A stretch of DNA of 64,000 bases from Areca catechu (taxonomy: Eukaryota; Streptophyta; Magnoliopsida; Arecales; Arecaceae): contig CM038046.1 in assembly GCA_021397845.1 (NCBI GenBank), positions 4,693,001-4,757,000 on the forward strand, written 5' to 3'. The notes under the pieces were generated by a model. It was not told the origin of the DNA. It worked only from the letters and a program-made list of their open reading frames with translations, and did no database searches. Shown here one piece after another: positions 10,472 to 22,379 of this stretch. Every line of letters begins with the position of its first letter. Positions within the stretch are counted from its first letter, which is position 1. The position numbers and the translations under genes were made by a program.

Positions 10472-12383
10472 ATGGTGGTGACGCGTGGATGCGAAGCATC
10501 CACCAGCCGAGCAAGAGAAGTTCCTTCTCCCCAAGGTTCGCGTAGCCCAGAGAGGGAACTTCCTGGTCCACCTCCTCCTCCTCAGCCATCACCGGTGGAC
10601 AGTCCTTTCGCAGCTGTCGTTCAGCAACTGCAAACTCTGACCACTGCTGTGCGGCAACTGCAGCACCAGCAGCGCTCCCTGGCCACTCAACCCCAGCCAG
10701 GGACCCCCGCGGCTCGAGCCACAGGCCGCTGCGGAAGCCTGCACTCCATCCAAGGCAGGCCCTCTCATCCGCGAGTAGTTTCCAACCCTCGCGGGAGGCA
10801 CCAGACTCCCGCAAAGAGGAACTACTCCGGTTCGGCGGATCACGAGAGTCGATCCCTGGCAAACGATGCCGAAGTAGTGCGGCGCAGCAGGCGCCATCGG
10901 GGCAAGGCCCCCCGTCGAAATCGATCGGCACCCCCTTCTCTAGTGGCCTCGGTGGAAGATTCCACCAACGAGGCCATCAGGCGCCAGGCCGAGAGGCGCC
11001 TGGAGGAGCACGAGCGTAAATTGGCAGAGTTATCCCCCGCTTTGCCGACATGCAGAGCTCCCCAACTGATCCAGTGGGCTACAATGCCCAACCATCCTTC
11101 TCCCAGGAAATCCAAGAGGAACCGATCCCGAATCGGTTCCTCATGCCTCAGGTGGATCCCTACGATGGGACCATCGACCCATTGGACCATTTAGAGAGCT
11201 ATAAGGCTCTCATGAGGGTCCAGGGAGTGATGGACGCTCTTCTATGCATTGCCTTCCCAGCCATCCTCCGGAAGGCTGCTCGAGTTTGGTTCACCCACCT
11301 CGAGCCGGAAACCATCAGCTCCTTCCATCAGCTGGAAGGAAAGTTTGTGGCACACTTCGATGCTTGCCAGAAGGTGCCAAGAGAGGTGGATAGCCTCTTC
11401 TCTATCCGCCAGCAGGACCAGGAGCTGCTGCGGGACTACATCACCCGCTTCAAGACCGCCGTCCTGGAAATCTATAGTCTGGACGAGCCTGTCGCCATGC
11501 TGGCGTTGAAGCGCGGGCTCAAGACCTCCTGTATGACGTATTTCCTGGACAAGAAGCCCCCCAAGATGTACTCTGAGCTCCTCCTCCGTGTCCATAAGTA
11601 CATCCGAGCGAAGGAGGCCGATCGCACCAGGCGAGAGCTGGACGGGAAGCCTTCAAAGAAGCCTGCCCCAAGGGATGTCTCCGGGACGCGGAGGCTTGGA
11701 CCACCTGCAGATTTTCGTCCAGGCCCAAAGCCGAAGAACAGTGCTGCCCCGGAGAGAACGTTCACCCCTCTCCTCGCTCCCAGAATGAAGATCCTCATGG
11801 AGATTGAGGGTGAGCACTACCTCCGCCGACCTCCTCCTCAGAACCCAAGGAACATCCGTGACAAGACAAAATATTGTCAATTTCACCGCGAGCACGGCCA
11901 CAACACGGAGGAGTTCGGCAATCTGAAGCGGGAGATTGAGAAGCTGATCAAGAGGGGCTACCTCAGGAAGTTCATAAGGAACGAAGCCCCAGTGGATGGT
12001 CAGCCGCTCGCAGCCCTTCCCCCCGTCCCTGCAATTGACAACCGCCCAACAGAGAAGCCGGTGGGCATGATCTCTTGGGGGATTAGGCATGCGACGAAGA
12101 GAGCCCGGGAGGCGGGAGACCCAGAGAATGTACTTCCCTTTGAAATGGGAAACAAAAATAAAAATGTAAACAATGATGCAGTGGTGGTCGAGATGACCAT
12201 CGCGAAGCATCCTGTACATCGCATTATGGTGGATAGTGAGAGCTCTACTGACATGCTTTTTTACGATGCTTTCTCCCGAATGAATCTGTCTCATGATAAA
12301 TTAAAGCCGGTGCACACCCCTCTTGTGGGCTTCACCGGAGATTCGGTGGGGGTCGAAGAAGAGATCACTCTCCCTGTCACTGT
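10472..12383 (+). pseudogene. Gypsy gag with truncated protease, copy A
   Basis: A start at 10472, 62 bases after the primer site, opens a Pro/Gln/Arg-rich N-terminal region. The frame shifts near 11040, and the capsid region continues in the frame open from 11050. The retrotransposon gag core spans about 11140-11640 (...DPYDGTIDPLDHLES..., AARVWFTHLEPE, LDKKPPKMYSELL). A nucleocapsid-like CQFHREHGHNTEE lies at about 11875-11915. The aspartic protease begins near 12180, with active-site triplet area VDSESS where D-S/T-G is usual, so the Gly is lost. The protease is cut at about 12383, after ITLPVTVG, and runs straight into a second gag. Confidence 0.85.
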
Positions 12384-12389
12384 CGGAAT

Positions 12390-14180
12390 CGGCTCCCCCT
12401 TTCTCCCAAGAAATTCAAGGGGAGCCGATTTCGAGTCGGTTTCGTATACCGCAGGTGGATCCTTACGATTGGACCACCGACCCCCTGGACCACCGACCCC
12501 CTGGACCACCTGGAAAGCTACCGGGCCCTCATGAGGGTCCAGGGGGCCACCGATGCTCTTCTCTGCATCACTTTTCCTGCTACTCTCCGGAAGGCAGCCC
12601 GGGTATGGTTCACCTGCTTGGAGCCGGAGAGCATCAACTCTTTCACCCAGTTGGGGCAGAAGTTCGTGGCCCACTTCGATGCCTGTTGGAAGTTGCCACG
12701 TGAAGCAGACAGCCTCTTCTCCATCCGGTAGCAGGACCGTAAACTGTTGCGGGACTACGTGGCCCGCTTCAAGGCTACTGCGTTGGAGATCTACAACCTT
12801 GATGAGCTAGTTGCCATGTTGGCACTAAAGTGAGGGCTCAGGACCTCCCGCTTGATCTACTCGCTCGACAAGAAGCCCCAAGACTTATTCCGAGCTCCTC
12901 CTCCGAGCCCAAAAGTACATCTGCATCGAGGAGGTGGATCGTACGAGGTGGGAGCACGACGGGAAGCCATCGAAGAAGCCGACCCCGGTCGAGATGCCCG
13001 GAACCCGGAAGCCAGGACCTCAGGTTCCGAACTCCCGGAGGGGGCCAAGACCAAAAGGCGCTCCCGCTCCTGAGGAGAGTTACACCCCCTCCTCGTCCCG
13101 AGGACGAAGATCCTCATGGAGATCGAAGGCGAGGACTACCTGAGACGCCCACCTCCGATGAAGTCCTCCACTGGTCGTGATAAAACGAAGCACTGTCGCT
13201 TTCACCGCGACCATGGCCACGACACCGAGGAATGCCGCAATCTCAAGTGAAAAACTGAAGAACTCATCAAGAGGGGCTACCTCAAAAGGTTCATGGAGGG
13301 CAGACCCCAAGTGGAATCCCAAGTGCTTGTCGCTCTCCCGCCAGCTCCAGCCATCGACAACCGCCCTACCGAGAAGCCGGTGGGCATCATCTCCTGGGGA
13401 GCCGCGCGCGCGCCAAAGAAGGCCCGGGGGGCAGGGGATTTTGAGAATGTATTTCCCTTTATGAGGAAAGGGGAAGACGGAGGGAAAAATGTAAATAATG
13501 ATGCCGTAGTCGTTGAGATGACGATCGTGAAGCATCCTGTAAAATGCATCATGGTTGATAGTGGAAGCTCCACGGATGTGCTTTTTTATGATGCCTTCTC
13601 CAGGATGGACCTTTTTCCCGACCAGCTCAAACCTGTGCATACTCCCCTTGTTAGTTTCACAGGTGATTCTGTAAGAGTGGAAGGAGAGATCACTCTCCCG
13701 GTCACTGCCAGGACCCCACCTCGACATAGCACCATTTTGATAACTTTCATGGTTGTAAGGCTTCCTTCTGCCTACAACGTGATTCTGGGCCAACCCGGGC
13801 TCAACTTGCTCGACGCCGTTGTCTCCACCAAGAGATTGCTTATACAGTTCCCCACTCCCTATGGTTTCAGGAAGATGAGGGGGGCATCCCAGCCGGTGCA
13901 ACACTGCTTCCAAACCCTCCCTGGGGCTAAGGTCCTCGAGGATGATCCCAAAATAGATGATCTCAACCAAAGGACCCAAGACCCCAGGAGAGGCCCGGTC
14001 GAGCGCCTACTCTCCTATCCACTCGGGGATGACCCCACGAAGATGGTGCAAATTGGAGCCCAACTACCTGAGGAGGAGAGGGCTCAACTACTGGAGTCCT
14101 TGCAGGCAAGCGCGGATGTATTCGCCTGGACAGCGACGGACATGCTAGGTATCCCTCCTGACATCATTACTCACAAATAA
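12390..14180 (+). pseudogene. Gypsy gag and protease, copy B
   Basis: A second gag starts inside copy A's protease with PPFSQEIQGEP, matching PSFSQEIQEEP of copy A. A 16-bp tandem duplication (12472-12503) shifts the frame. The gag core then runs to about 12950 with stops at 12729 and 12833, followed by a nucleocapsid-like CRFHRDHGHDTEEC (about 13195-13240). The long open frame 13293-14180 holds the protease with the intact VDSGSS site (about 13555), the flap/C-terminal part LPSAYNVILGQPGLN, and the linker into RT ending PPDIITHK. Copies A and B differ at many positions, so this is not a recent duplication. Confidence 0.85.
12472..12503 (+). repeat. 16-bp tandem duplication in gag copy B
   Basis: gaccaccgaccccctg occurs twice in tandem. 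The equivalent site in copy A (about 11168-11190) has one unit. The extra 16 bases shift the gag frame by one. Confidence 0.8.
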
Positions 14181-15480
14181 GTGTTGATCCAAAGCACAGG
14201 CCAGTTCGGTAGAAGAAGAGAAGCTTCGCCCCGGAGAGGCAGGTGGCCATCAAAGAGGAAGTAGACAAACTCCTAGCTGCCAGTTTCGTCTTGGAGGTCC
14301 AATATCCGAGCTAGCTGGCGAATGTGGTGGTAGTATGAAAGAATAATGGCAAGTGGAGGATCTGTGTAGATTACATCGACCTCAACAAAGCATGCCCGAA
14401 GGACAGCTTCCCTCTACCAAAGATTGATCACCTGGTGGACGCCATCTCCTTCATGGATGCATTCTCCGGATACAACTAGATCCGTATGCACCCGGAGGAT
14501 GAGGAGCACACCGCCTTCATCACCGACCAAGGTACATACTGCTACAGGATGATGCCCTTTGATCTGAAGAATGCAATAGCCACATACCAGCATCTGGTCA
14601 ATAAGGTCTTTAAGGACCAAATTGGTTGGAACATGCAAGTATATATGGATGACATGCTCGTCATGAGCAAGCCGAGCTCGAGCCATATTGCTGACCTCGC
14701 TGAATCCTTCCATAATCTGCGGCAGCATCAGATGAAGCTGAATCCAGCAAAGTATGCCTTCAGAGTGGTGGCTGGAAAGTTTCTCGGCTTCATGGTCACC
14801 CAGAGAGGCATCGAAGCAAACCCGAAGAAGGTCCAGGCAATCATCGACATGGACCACCCGACCTCTAAGAAGTAGGTACAGTGCCTAACGGTGGCGTATT
14901 GCCATCCTAAGCCGGTTCATCTCGAGGTCGGCTGACCGTTGCCTTCCATTCTTCAAGGTATTGTGCAAGATGCACGACTTCACCTAGACGGAGGAGTGCA
15001 GGACAACCTTCAAGGAGCTGAAAATCTTCCTCACCTCTCCCCCATTGCTCTCCAGGCCAGAAGAGGGGGAGGAGCTCCTGCTCTACCTAGCGGTTACACC
15101 CGGAGCCGTCAGCTCGGTTCTCGTCCGTGCAGATGAGGACAAATCTCAAAAGCTGGTATACTACACCAGCAAAATCCTTCACGATGCGAAGATCAGGTAT
15201 ACTCGCTCCGAGAAACTCATATTTGTACTAATAATGTCTACTAAGCACCTCAAGCCCTACTTCCAAGCGCACTCGATAGTGGTCGTGATGGACTAGCCAC
15301 TGAGGACCACACTCAGTCGCCCCGAGACTTCTAGGAGATTGGCCAAGTGGTCCTTGCTACTCAGCAAGTTCGACATAATATACCGGTCGAGGTCCTCGCA
15401 GAGGGCCCAGGTCCTGGCCGACTTTGTAGTCGAGTGCACCGGATTCGTCGAGGAGCCAGAGCAGATAATAGCGGAGCCCG
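14175..15480 (+). pseudogene. Gypsy reverse transcriptase and RNase H
   Basis: The RT domain covers about 14200-14870: KWRICVDY, DLNKACPKDSFPLPKID, FMDAFSGYN, the catalytic YMDD at about 14643, and KFLGFMVTQRGIEANP. The standard RNase H follows (15045-15296 and on), including KLVYYTSKIL and KPYFQAHSIVVVMD. Stops at 14312, 14477 and 15294 each replace a codon expected to be TGG or CAG. A frame change near 14880-15040 separates RT from RNase H. Reverse transcription would therefore not be possible from this copy. Confidence 0.9.
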
Positions 15481-15890
15481 GACCAGGGGAGGAGCCTTGG
15501 ATCCTCCACGTGGATGGCACATCCGATTCTGGCGGGAGCAGAGCAGGCCTCATCCTTACCAACAGCGATGGGGTTGTGACAGAATGCGCCCTCCGCTTCA
15601 AATTCTCCATGACAAATAACCAGGCGGAGTACGAGATACTCCTCGTGGATCTAAAAGTCTCTCGTGAGCTGGGTGTACAGAATTTGAAAGTCTTCACTGA
15701 CTCCCAACTGGTTGCTGGACAAGTCTCCGGAGAATATGAAGCCAGAGACCCCCAGATGATGAAGTACCTGGAGCATGTCCGCTCAAGCATGACAGGCTTC
15801 CGGTGTTTCAGCATCTTCCACATCCCCCGTGGGGAGAACGCACGTGCGGATGCACTGTCTTGTTTCGCGACCTTGCTGGACTCATCGATG
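15480..15890 (+). pseudogene. Second, archaeal-type RNase H (aRNH) of Tat element
   Basis: Within the open frame 15339-16388, WILHVDGTSDSGGSRAGL begins a second RNase H fold. NNQAEYEILL, VFTDSQLVAGQVSG and IPRGENARADALS carry the conserved D, E, D and D positions. A second RNase H after the ordinary one is diagnostic of Tat-lineage gypsy elements. This part of pol is unbroken and one of the best preserved in the element. Confidence 0.85.
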
Positions 15891-15959
15891 GGATGCGTCT
15901 ACATTGAGTACCTCGAAAACCCAAGCTGCGAAGGCCTAGAGGAGGTGCATCAAGTCACC

Positions 15960-17187
15960 CCCAAGCTGAGTTGGATGGACAGGTATGTCAGGTACATCAC
16001 CGACGGCTCCCTACCTGAGGACCGCGTAGAAGTAGCCCTCATCAAAAAGAAGGCCTCCCGGTTCGTTTTGATGGAAGGCCAGCTATACCGCCAATCTTAC
16101 TCCTACCCATTCCTGAAGTATCTCATGCCCGTAGAAGCAGCCTTCGTGCTCCAGGAGATCCACGAAGGCCTCTACGGGAACCATGTGGGAGGGAGAACGC
16201 TGGCTTTTAAAGCCCTTCGCCAGGGGTACTTCTGGGAGACCATGAGGAAAGACGCCACTGACTTCGTTAAAAGGTGCGATAAATGCCAGCGCCAGCCGGC
16301 GGCGTCGATCTCCCAGCTCTCAGCCCCTTGGCCTTTTGCCCAGTGGAGAATGGACATCTTGGGGCAATTTCCCCCTGCACCAGGATAGCGAAGGTTCCTG
16401 CTGGTGGCGATCGACTACTTCACTAAGTGGATCGAGGCGGAGCCACTGGTCTGGATCGCGGAAGCCAATGTCTGTCAATTCTCCTGGAAGTCAATTATTT
16501 GCTGCTTCGGACTTCCGCGTTATATCATCACTGATAATGGGTGACAATTCGATAATCGGGCGTTCGAAGGGTTCTGTGCCGAACATGGCATCCAACACTG
16601 ATTCATCTCGGTAGCTCTCCCTCAGACAAACGGGAAAGCCGAGGTGACTAATTGGACCATCCTTCAAGGGCTCAGAACCAGGCTGGACCAAGCCAAGGGC
16701 AGGTGGGCGGAAGAACTCCCAAGCATTCTGTGGGCCTACCACACAATGCCCATAATGGCAACCGACGAGACGCCCTTCAACCTTGTTTTTGGCGTCGAAG
16801 CAGTCATCCCGGTTGAGCTCAGTGTACCCACGCTACGGGTGCAACAATATGACGAGGCACGGAACTCAGCACACCTCCTGCTCAACCTGGATCTCCTCAA
16901 AGAAATAAGGGATAAAGCCCAGATACGAATGGCGACATACCGGCAACGAGTAGCCTGGTACTATAACTCCCGTGTCAGACCAAAAGTCTTCTGACCCGGA
17001 GACTTGGTGCTATGCCGAGCAGAAGCATCTCAACCTCGGGAGTGCGGCAAGCTCTCACCGAACTGGGAAGGCCCTTACAAGGTGGCTGAGGCCCTCTCAC
17101 AGGGGGCCTATTACCTCGAGGACCTCGACAGCGTCAGGTTCCCTCGAACGTGGAATGCCAGCAATCTGCGAAGATACCATCAATAAT
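15960..17187 (+). pseudogene. Gypsy integrase
   Basis: The zinc-binding HHCC region (about 16150-16290) includes HEGLYGNHVGGRTL and CDKCQRQ. The catalytic core shows the first Asp in WRMDILGQF (about 16350), the second Asp in ITDNG followed at once by a TGA stop (16542), and the Glu in TNGKAE (about 16630). The frame ends with a C-terminal region, GDLVLCRAE...KLSPNWEGPYKV...NLRRYHQ, and a stop at about 17186. Further stops at 16386, 16599 and 16992 are all explainable as CAG or CGA changed to TAG or TGA. Confidence 0.88.
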
Positions 17188-17274
17188 GTAAGACTTTTCC
17201 CCCAATAATAATAATAATGGTTTTCCTTTTGCACGAGTGTCTATCTGCCTTGCAGGAAAATCACCAACCATGTC

Positions 17275-18840
17275 TTCGAGCCCAGCTCCGAGATGCCAAG
17301 ACCTGAGTCCAGCTCTCAGGCAACCCAAGACCGGGGCCCAGCTCTCCGATCAAGAGATCTTCGAGCCATGCTACTCTCAAATCATCAACATTTTCGAGCC
17401 CAGCTCCGAGATGCCAAGACCTGAGCCCAGCTCTCAGGCAACCCAAGACCAGGGCCCAGCCCTCCGGCCAAGGGATCTTCGAGCCATGCCACTCTCAAAT
17501 CATCAACGTCTTCGAGCCCAGCTCCGAGATGCCAAGACTTAAGCCCAGCTCTCAGGCAACCCAAGACCGAGGCCCAGCCCTCTGACCAAGGGATCTTCGA
17601 GCCATGCCGCTCTTAAATCATCAACATCTTCGAGCCCAGCTCCGAGATGCCAAGACCTGAGCCCAGCTCTCAGGCAACCCAAGACCGGGGCCCAGCTCTC
17701 CGGCCAAGGGATCTTCGAGCCACGCCGCTCTCAATTCAACAACGTCTTCGAGCCCAGCTCCGAGATGCCAAGACTTGAGCCCAGCTCTCAGGCAACCCAA
17801 GACCGGGGCCCAGCTCTCCGGCCAAGGGATCTTCGAGCCATGCCGCTCTCAAATCATCAATGTATTCGATCCCAGCTTCGAGACATCAAGACCTGAGCCC
17901 AGCTCTCAGGCAACCCAAGACCGGGGCCCAGCTCTCCGGCTAAGGGATCTTCGAGCCACACCGCTCTCAATTCAACAACATCTTCGAGCCCAGCTCCAAG
18001 ATGCCAAGACCTGAGCCAAGCTCTCAAGCAACCTAAGACCGGGGCCCAACCCTCCGGCCAAGGGATCTTCGAGCCAAGCCACTCTCAAATCGTCAACGTC
18101 TTCGAGCCCAGCTCCGAGATGCCAAGACCTGAGCCCAGCTCTCAAACAACCCAAGACAGGGACCAGCTCTCCGGCCAAGGGACCTTCGAGCCATGCCGCT
18201 CTTAATTCAACAACATCTTCGAGCCCAGCTTCGAGATGCCAAGGCCTGAGCCCAGCTCTCAGGCAACCCAAGATCGAGGCCCAGCTCTCCGGCCAAGGGA
18301 TCTTTGAGTCACGCCGCTCTCAATTCAACAACATCTTCGAGCCCAGCTCCGAGATGCCAAGACTTGAGCCTAGCTCTCAGGCAACCCAAGACCAAGGCCC
18401 AGCCCTCCGGCCAAGGGATCTTCGAGCCATGCCACTCTCAAATCATCAACGTCTTCGAGCCCAGCTCCAAGATGCCAAGACCTGAGCCCAGCTCTCAAGC
18501 AACCCAAGACCGGGGCCCAGCCCTCCGACCAAGGGATCTTCGAGCCACGCTGCTCTCAATTCATCAATGTCTTCGAGCTTAGCTCCAAGATAAGACCTGA
18601 GCCCAGCTCTCAGGCAATCCTTGGACCGAGGCCCAACACCCCGGCCAAGAAGGTCTTTAAGCCTAGCTCCAAGACACCAAGACCTGAGCCCAGCTCTCAG
18701 GCAGCCCTTGGACCGGGGCCCAGCTCTCTGGTCAAGAAGGCCTCGAGCCTAGCTCCAAGGCATTCAAGACCTGAGCCCAGCTCTCAAGCACCTTAGATCG
18801 GGGCCCAGCTCCCCAGCCAAGAAATCTTTGAGCCTAGCTG
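17275..18840 (+). repeat. 118-bp tandem array between pol and opposite-strand frame
   Basis: The marker ctccgagatgccaagac recurs at 17286, 17404, 17522, 17640, 17758, 17876, 17994, 18112, 18229, 18347, 18465 and 18583. The spacing is exactly 118 bp, except one of 117 caused by a single-base deletion near 18160. That is about 11-12 units, followed by shorter degenerate units to about 18840. Each unit carries gcccagctctcaggcaaccc and gggatcttcgagcca. Tat elements are known to hold such arrays in this hypervariable region and to seed satellites. Open frames through the array are shadows. Confidence 0.92.
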
Positions 18841-18943
18841 CTCTCAACTGCCAAAATCTTGTGCTCGACTTGCCGACATCGAGGTCTGGCAATTAAATCC
18901 CAGACGAGGTGGAACCCTCCTCTCTGATCTCCGCACTCATCTC

Positions 18944-19011
18944 AAAAAAAAAAAAGAAGAGAGGAGAAGAAAAAAGAAGAAAGAGAGAGAGGGGGAAGGA
19001 AAGAAAGAGAA
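18944..19011 (+). repeat. 68-nt uninterrupted purine tract
   Basis: An A/G-only run lies between the 118-bp array and the end of the opposite-strand frame. It resembles a polypurine tract but is far from the 3' LTR. Read on the minus strand it is a long pyrimidine tract just beyond the stop of the opposite-strand frame. Confidence 0.7.
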
Positions 19012-19145
19012 TAGGAGGAAAAATCAGGCAATGAACAGGTAACAGGAAAATTTTCATTTCATTAACAAAAGACAACTACAAATATTTCCGGGTCCCCGAC
19101 ATGCCAGGTGACCCCGACCAAGTACAAAAAGGAAAACAAAAAAGA

Positions 19146-21650
19146 AGACTACTCCACCCTAGCTGGCTCCCCGGCTGGACCTTGAGGCTGTGAGGTCCCG
19201 TTTCCAGGAACCTCCGGTTGAAAGGCATCGGCTCCGGGTGGCCCAGCCTCAGCTTCAACTGGAGAGGCAGGCTCGGAGGCCACAGCTTCTTCAATGACCA
19301 CCTCCCGGCCAGACTTCGTGTCTGAGGCTAGAGGATACTTGAGACGATTACGGCCCTCATCGGGAACAAACATCTCAACCCGGCCGCGCAGGAACATGAA
19401 GCCCTTGTAGAAGGAGTCCGACGCCATTTGTTGAATTTCGATGATGAACTCCTCCAAGGCCTTGTACCCGGCGATGGCCTCTCCAGCATCCTTCCTGGCC
19501 CCGGCGGCCTCCTTGCCTCAGCGGCCTCTATCCTGGTCGCCTCCGCCACCTCTGCCGCCCTCTCAGCCACGGCCAACCTTTCCTTCTCTGCCGCCAGCTC
19601 GGCCTGAGCAGACTGGGCGGTCTCCTTGTATCGATCGGCTTGGACATTGTACCACCTCAGTTTCTTCTCGACGAGGGACAGCTCATCAGCACTCTTCCTC
19701 GAGCAACTCCGCTCCAGGTCAAGACACTCCAGGAGTTTCTTTGCTCGCCCCTCAGCGTCGGCGAGCTACTTCTCCAGGTCCTTGGCCTTTTGCTCAAGCG
19801 CTCCGTTTGCCCCGGCCCTCTTCTTCAGTTCGGCCTTTAGTGATTCAATCTCGACCGCCTGCTGCTGTTCACGGTGCTCCTAGTTTTGACAGCAGCCCTT
19901 GATGAAGAGGGCCTTGGCACCGATCTGCACCATGTAAAAGGTTAGCCAAAAAAAAAAAGAGAAGATAAGAAAGAAAAGTGAAGCAACTTATTGAGTAGAG
20001 CTGGGGAAAGATGGCGCTAAGTACATCGCCAAGCTGTAACCTAGCCATCTCTTGCCGATCGCATGGCTGAATTGAAAAATCCATCATGCGCTCGGCCAGT
20101 AAGGGGCTCCGGAGAAAAGAACTCTCCCGGCCCCATCTTGAAAGGAAGTCGATGCCGCGCCTCCTCCCTCCTGCTCTCTCCGGGGACAGGTGGCCTTGCC
20201 CCACTAATGGCAGGGCCCCCGGGGGTAGGCTGAGGACCCGGCACCTTTGTAGGCGGCGCCCTGGTCGCAAGCTCGGCCCCAGCCCGGACCTCCCTGTCCT
20301 CGACCTCGATCATAGTTGGGCCCGGGGGACTAGGGGATGCCGCGGTAGCAGCGACGGCCCTCGCCCGGATGACCGCCTCGGGCTCCGCGACGGGGGTCGA
20401 TCCATGTTGACCGTGCCACTTTAGAATCTTTCGAACTGCCCGCTGGACTGGTCCTAGTGCTGCAGACGCTGCCCTCTCCATCGGTGCAGGAGCGGTTTCA
20501 GCCACCCCCTAACTCTGGCCAACCGGCATGGCAGGAGCAACTTCAGTTACCTGCCGGCTCGGGTCAACCACCGCGATGGGAGCGGTCGCAGACGCGCTCT
20601 CCCCCCGAGCTCGTCTTGATGGAGGCTCCTCGACCAGCCCGGTTGGCGGTCTCTTTCGGGTGATCGCTAGTAGGTCGCTCTTCGTGAAAATCATGCTTGC
20701 ATGCAAGCCATATAACAGTCAGAGCCCACAGAAAGCAATATAAGGAGTACGAAAAAAGAAGAAAAGTTCAGGTCGAACTCACCCAACCCATTCGTTGGGT
20801 CGACCCCGGCTTCGGAGAGGTTCTGCTCTGACAACAGAACCTCGAGAGGAGGAATCTGAGCGGGGCAGAGCTACTCATAGTCATCCCGGTCAGCCGCATC
20901 GATCACAGAGTTTTGGTTGGGGGACTGGTTAGGGTCACTCCAGACACAATCGATCCCCTCAACCGTGGCAAAAAATAATTTACTCTTCCATCCCTTGACG
21001 GAAGAGGGGAGTTCAAACATAATACCCTTTGAGTGAGAAGAGAAGGACCACCACCCGTCCTCGGTCGGGTGGTGCTTCAGGGCAAAGAAAGCCCTGAACA
21101 AAGAGAACTGGGCAACAAACCCGTGAAGGTGACAAAGCACAACAAAGGAAAAGATGACCCTAATGGCGTTTGGTACTAATTGAGCGGGGACCAAATGGTA
21201 GTTATTCAGGATGGACATGAAGAATGGATGGAAGGAAAAGCGGAGACCCCCAGAAAAGGTCTCCTCATAAAAAGCAATACAGCCTGGGCCACTGGAAGTG
21301 ACCCGTTCCCCCGGATGAGGAATCAAAAGTCGAACAGAGTGCGGGATGCCAAAGACATCCCGAATGATCCCCAGTTCCTCGGTGGTGATTGTCGAGGTGA
21401 TCCCGCCAGGACCTGTGGACCAGGCGGACTCAGGAGCAAGTTCAGAAGAGGGAGGAGGAAGAGAAGGGAGAGAAGGACCGGATCCTGGTTCCCTGATGAG
21501 TACTGGACCAGGAGGACGCCTTCTGCTAAACTCGAAATGAGACGCATCCTCCTCCTCACCGGAAGAAGAAGGAGATGCTGGCCTCCGCTCAGAAGGACCA
21601 GCCTCACCCTAGTTGGTGGAGGGGCGGAAGCTCGGGCCAAAGCGAGACAT
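19146..21650 (-). pseudogene. Opposite-strand extra frame of Tat element (gypsy-type transposon domain)
   Basis: Read on the minus strand, a start near 21650 leads into a Pro/Ser-rich part. The segment 21326-20871 has FYEETFSGGLRFSFHPFF, LVPAQLVPNAIRV, and KGWKSKLFFATVEG. This matches the family annotated as 'putative gypsy type transposon' (Pfam Transposase_28). Downstream come basic, low-complexity parts (20706-20041). A long Ala/Glu/Lys-rich coiled coil follows (about 19900-19480), then a C-terminal part EEFIIEIQQMASDSFYKGF ending at 19149. Candidate introns with gt...ag ends lie at 20782-20696 and near 19987-19925, but the frames do not join cleanly. Stops and a frameshift near 19480 make it a pseudogene. 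It runs opposite to gag-pol. Confidence 0.75.
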
Positions 21651-22379
21651 CCCCAAAGGAAGAAGAAGCAAAGGACTCAAAGAAGAGGATGAAGGGACGG
21701 ACTCGACCTAAGGGAAACCCTGAACTTGGAGAGAGGACCCTACTTTGACAAAGGAGGGAGAAAGAGGGAACTAACCTGGTTCCTTAGAAGGTCTGAGGCA
21801 ACTGGGAGGAAGGAGAAAGCTCGGATGCTACGGCGGGCGCGGAGAATTCAAAAGAATAGATATTTCGGGTAAGAACCTCCTTTCATTTCGAAGTGACCCG
21901 GCACATCCGTACCGTTATGACCTCTCCGCCAACGGATTCACGTCATATACCGACCATCGGTGAAAAAGGCATCCCAGCCGCTCTGAATTCTGCGCCAACA
22001 TTAACTGCTCCTCGGATGTGGCCACGTGGCACCCCTGCACTGGCCTGCAGGACCGTCCCCTGGAGCGCCAGCAATCATGGCCATCATTGCACCAGATCTT
22101 CACCTTTCCACGTCAGCGTCATAATTACTCCCTTCGGCCTGAGCACCGCGCACTAACGAGCCTCGGGAGTGAGGGGCAAATGATATGGCAAGACCGCTGA
22201 CGTGGGGCAGCTAAAAGGCGCCATGTCAAAGAAAGTCGCCATGTCGGATGCCTCGTCGACTTCCCTACTCGGACTCCTTCGTCGGGCTGAGCTCCCCCAA
22301 GACAACGGGACCGCCCGTCGAAGCCGAGCTCCATCCTTCGCTAGGTCGGACCCGCGAGCTTGGGACGCCTAGGCCGGAG

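Noticed and set aside
17275..18840. CRISPR-like array
   Set aside because: Repeats are 118 bp, directly adjoining, with no unique spacers, and lie in a plant retrotransposon.
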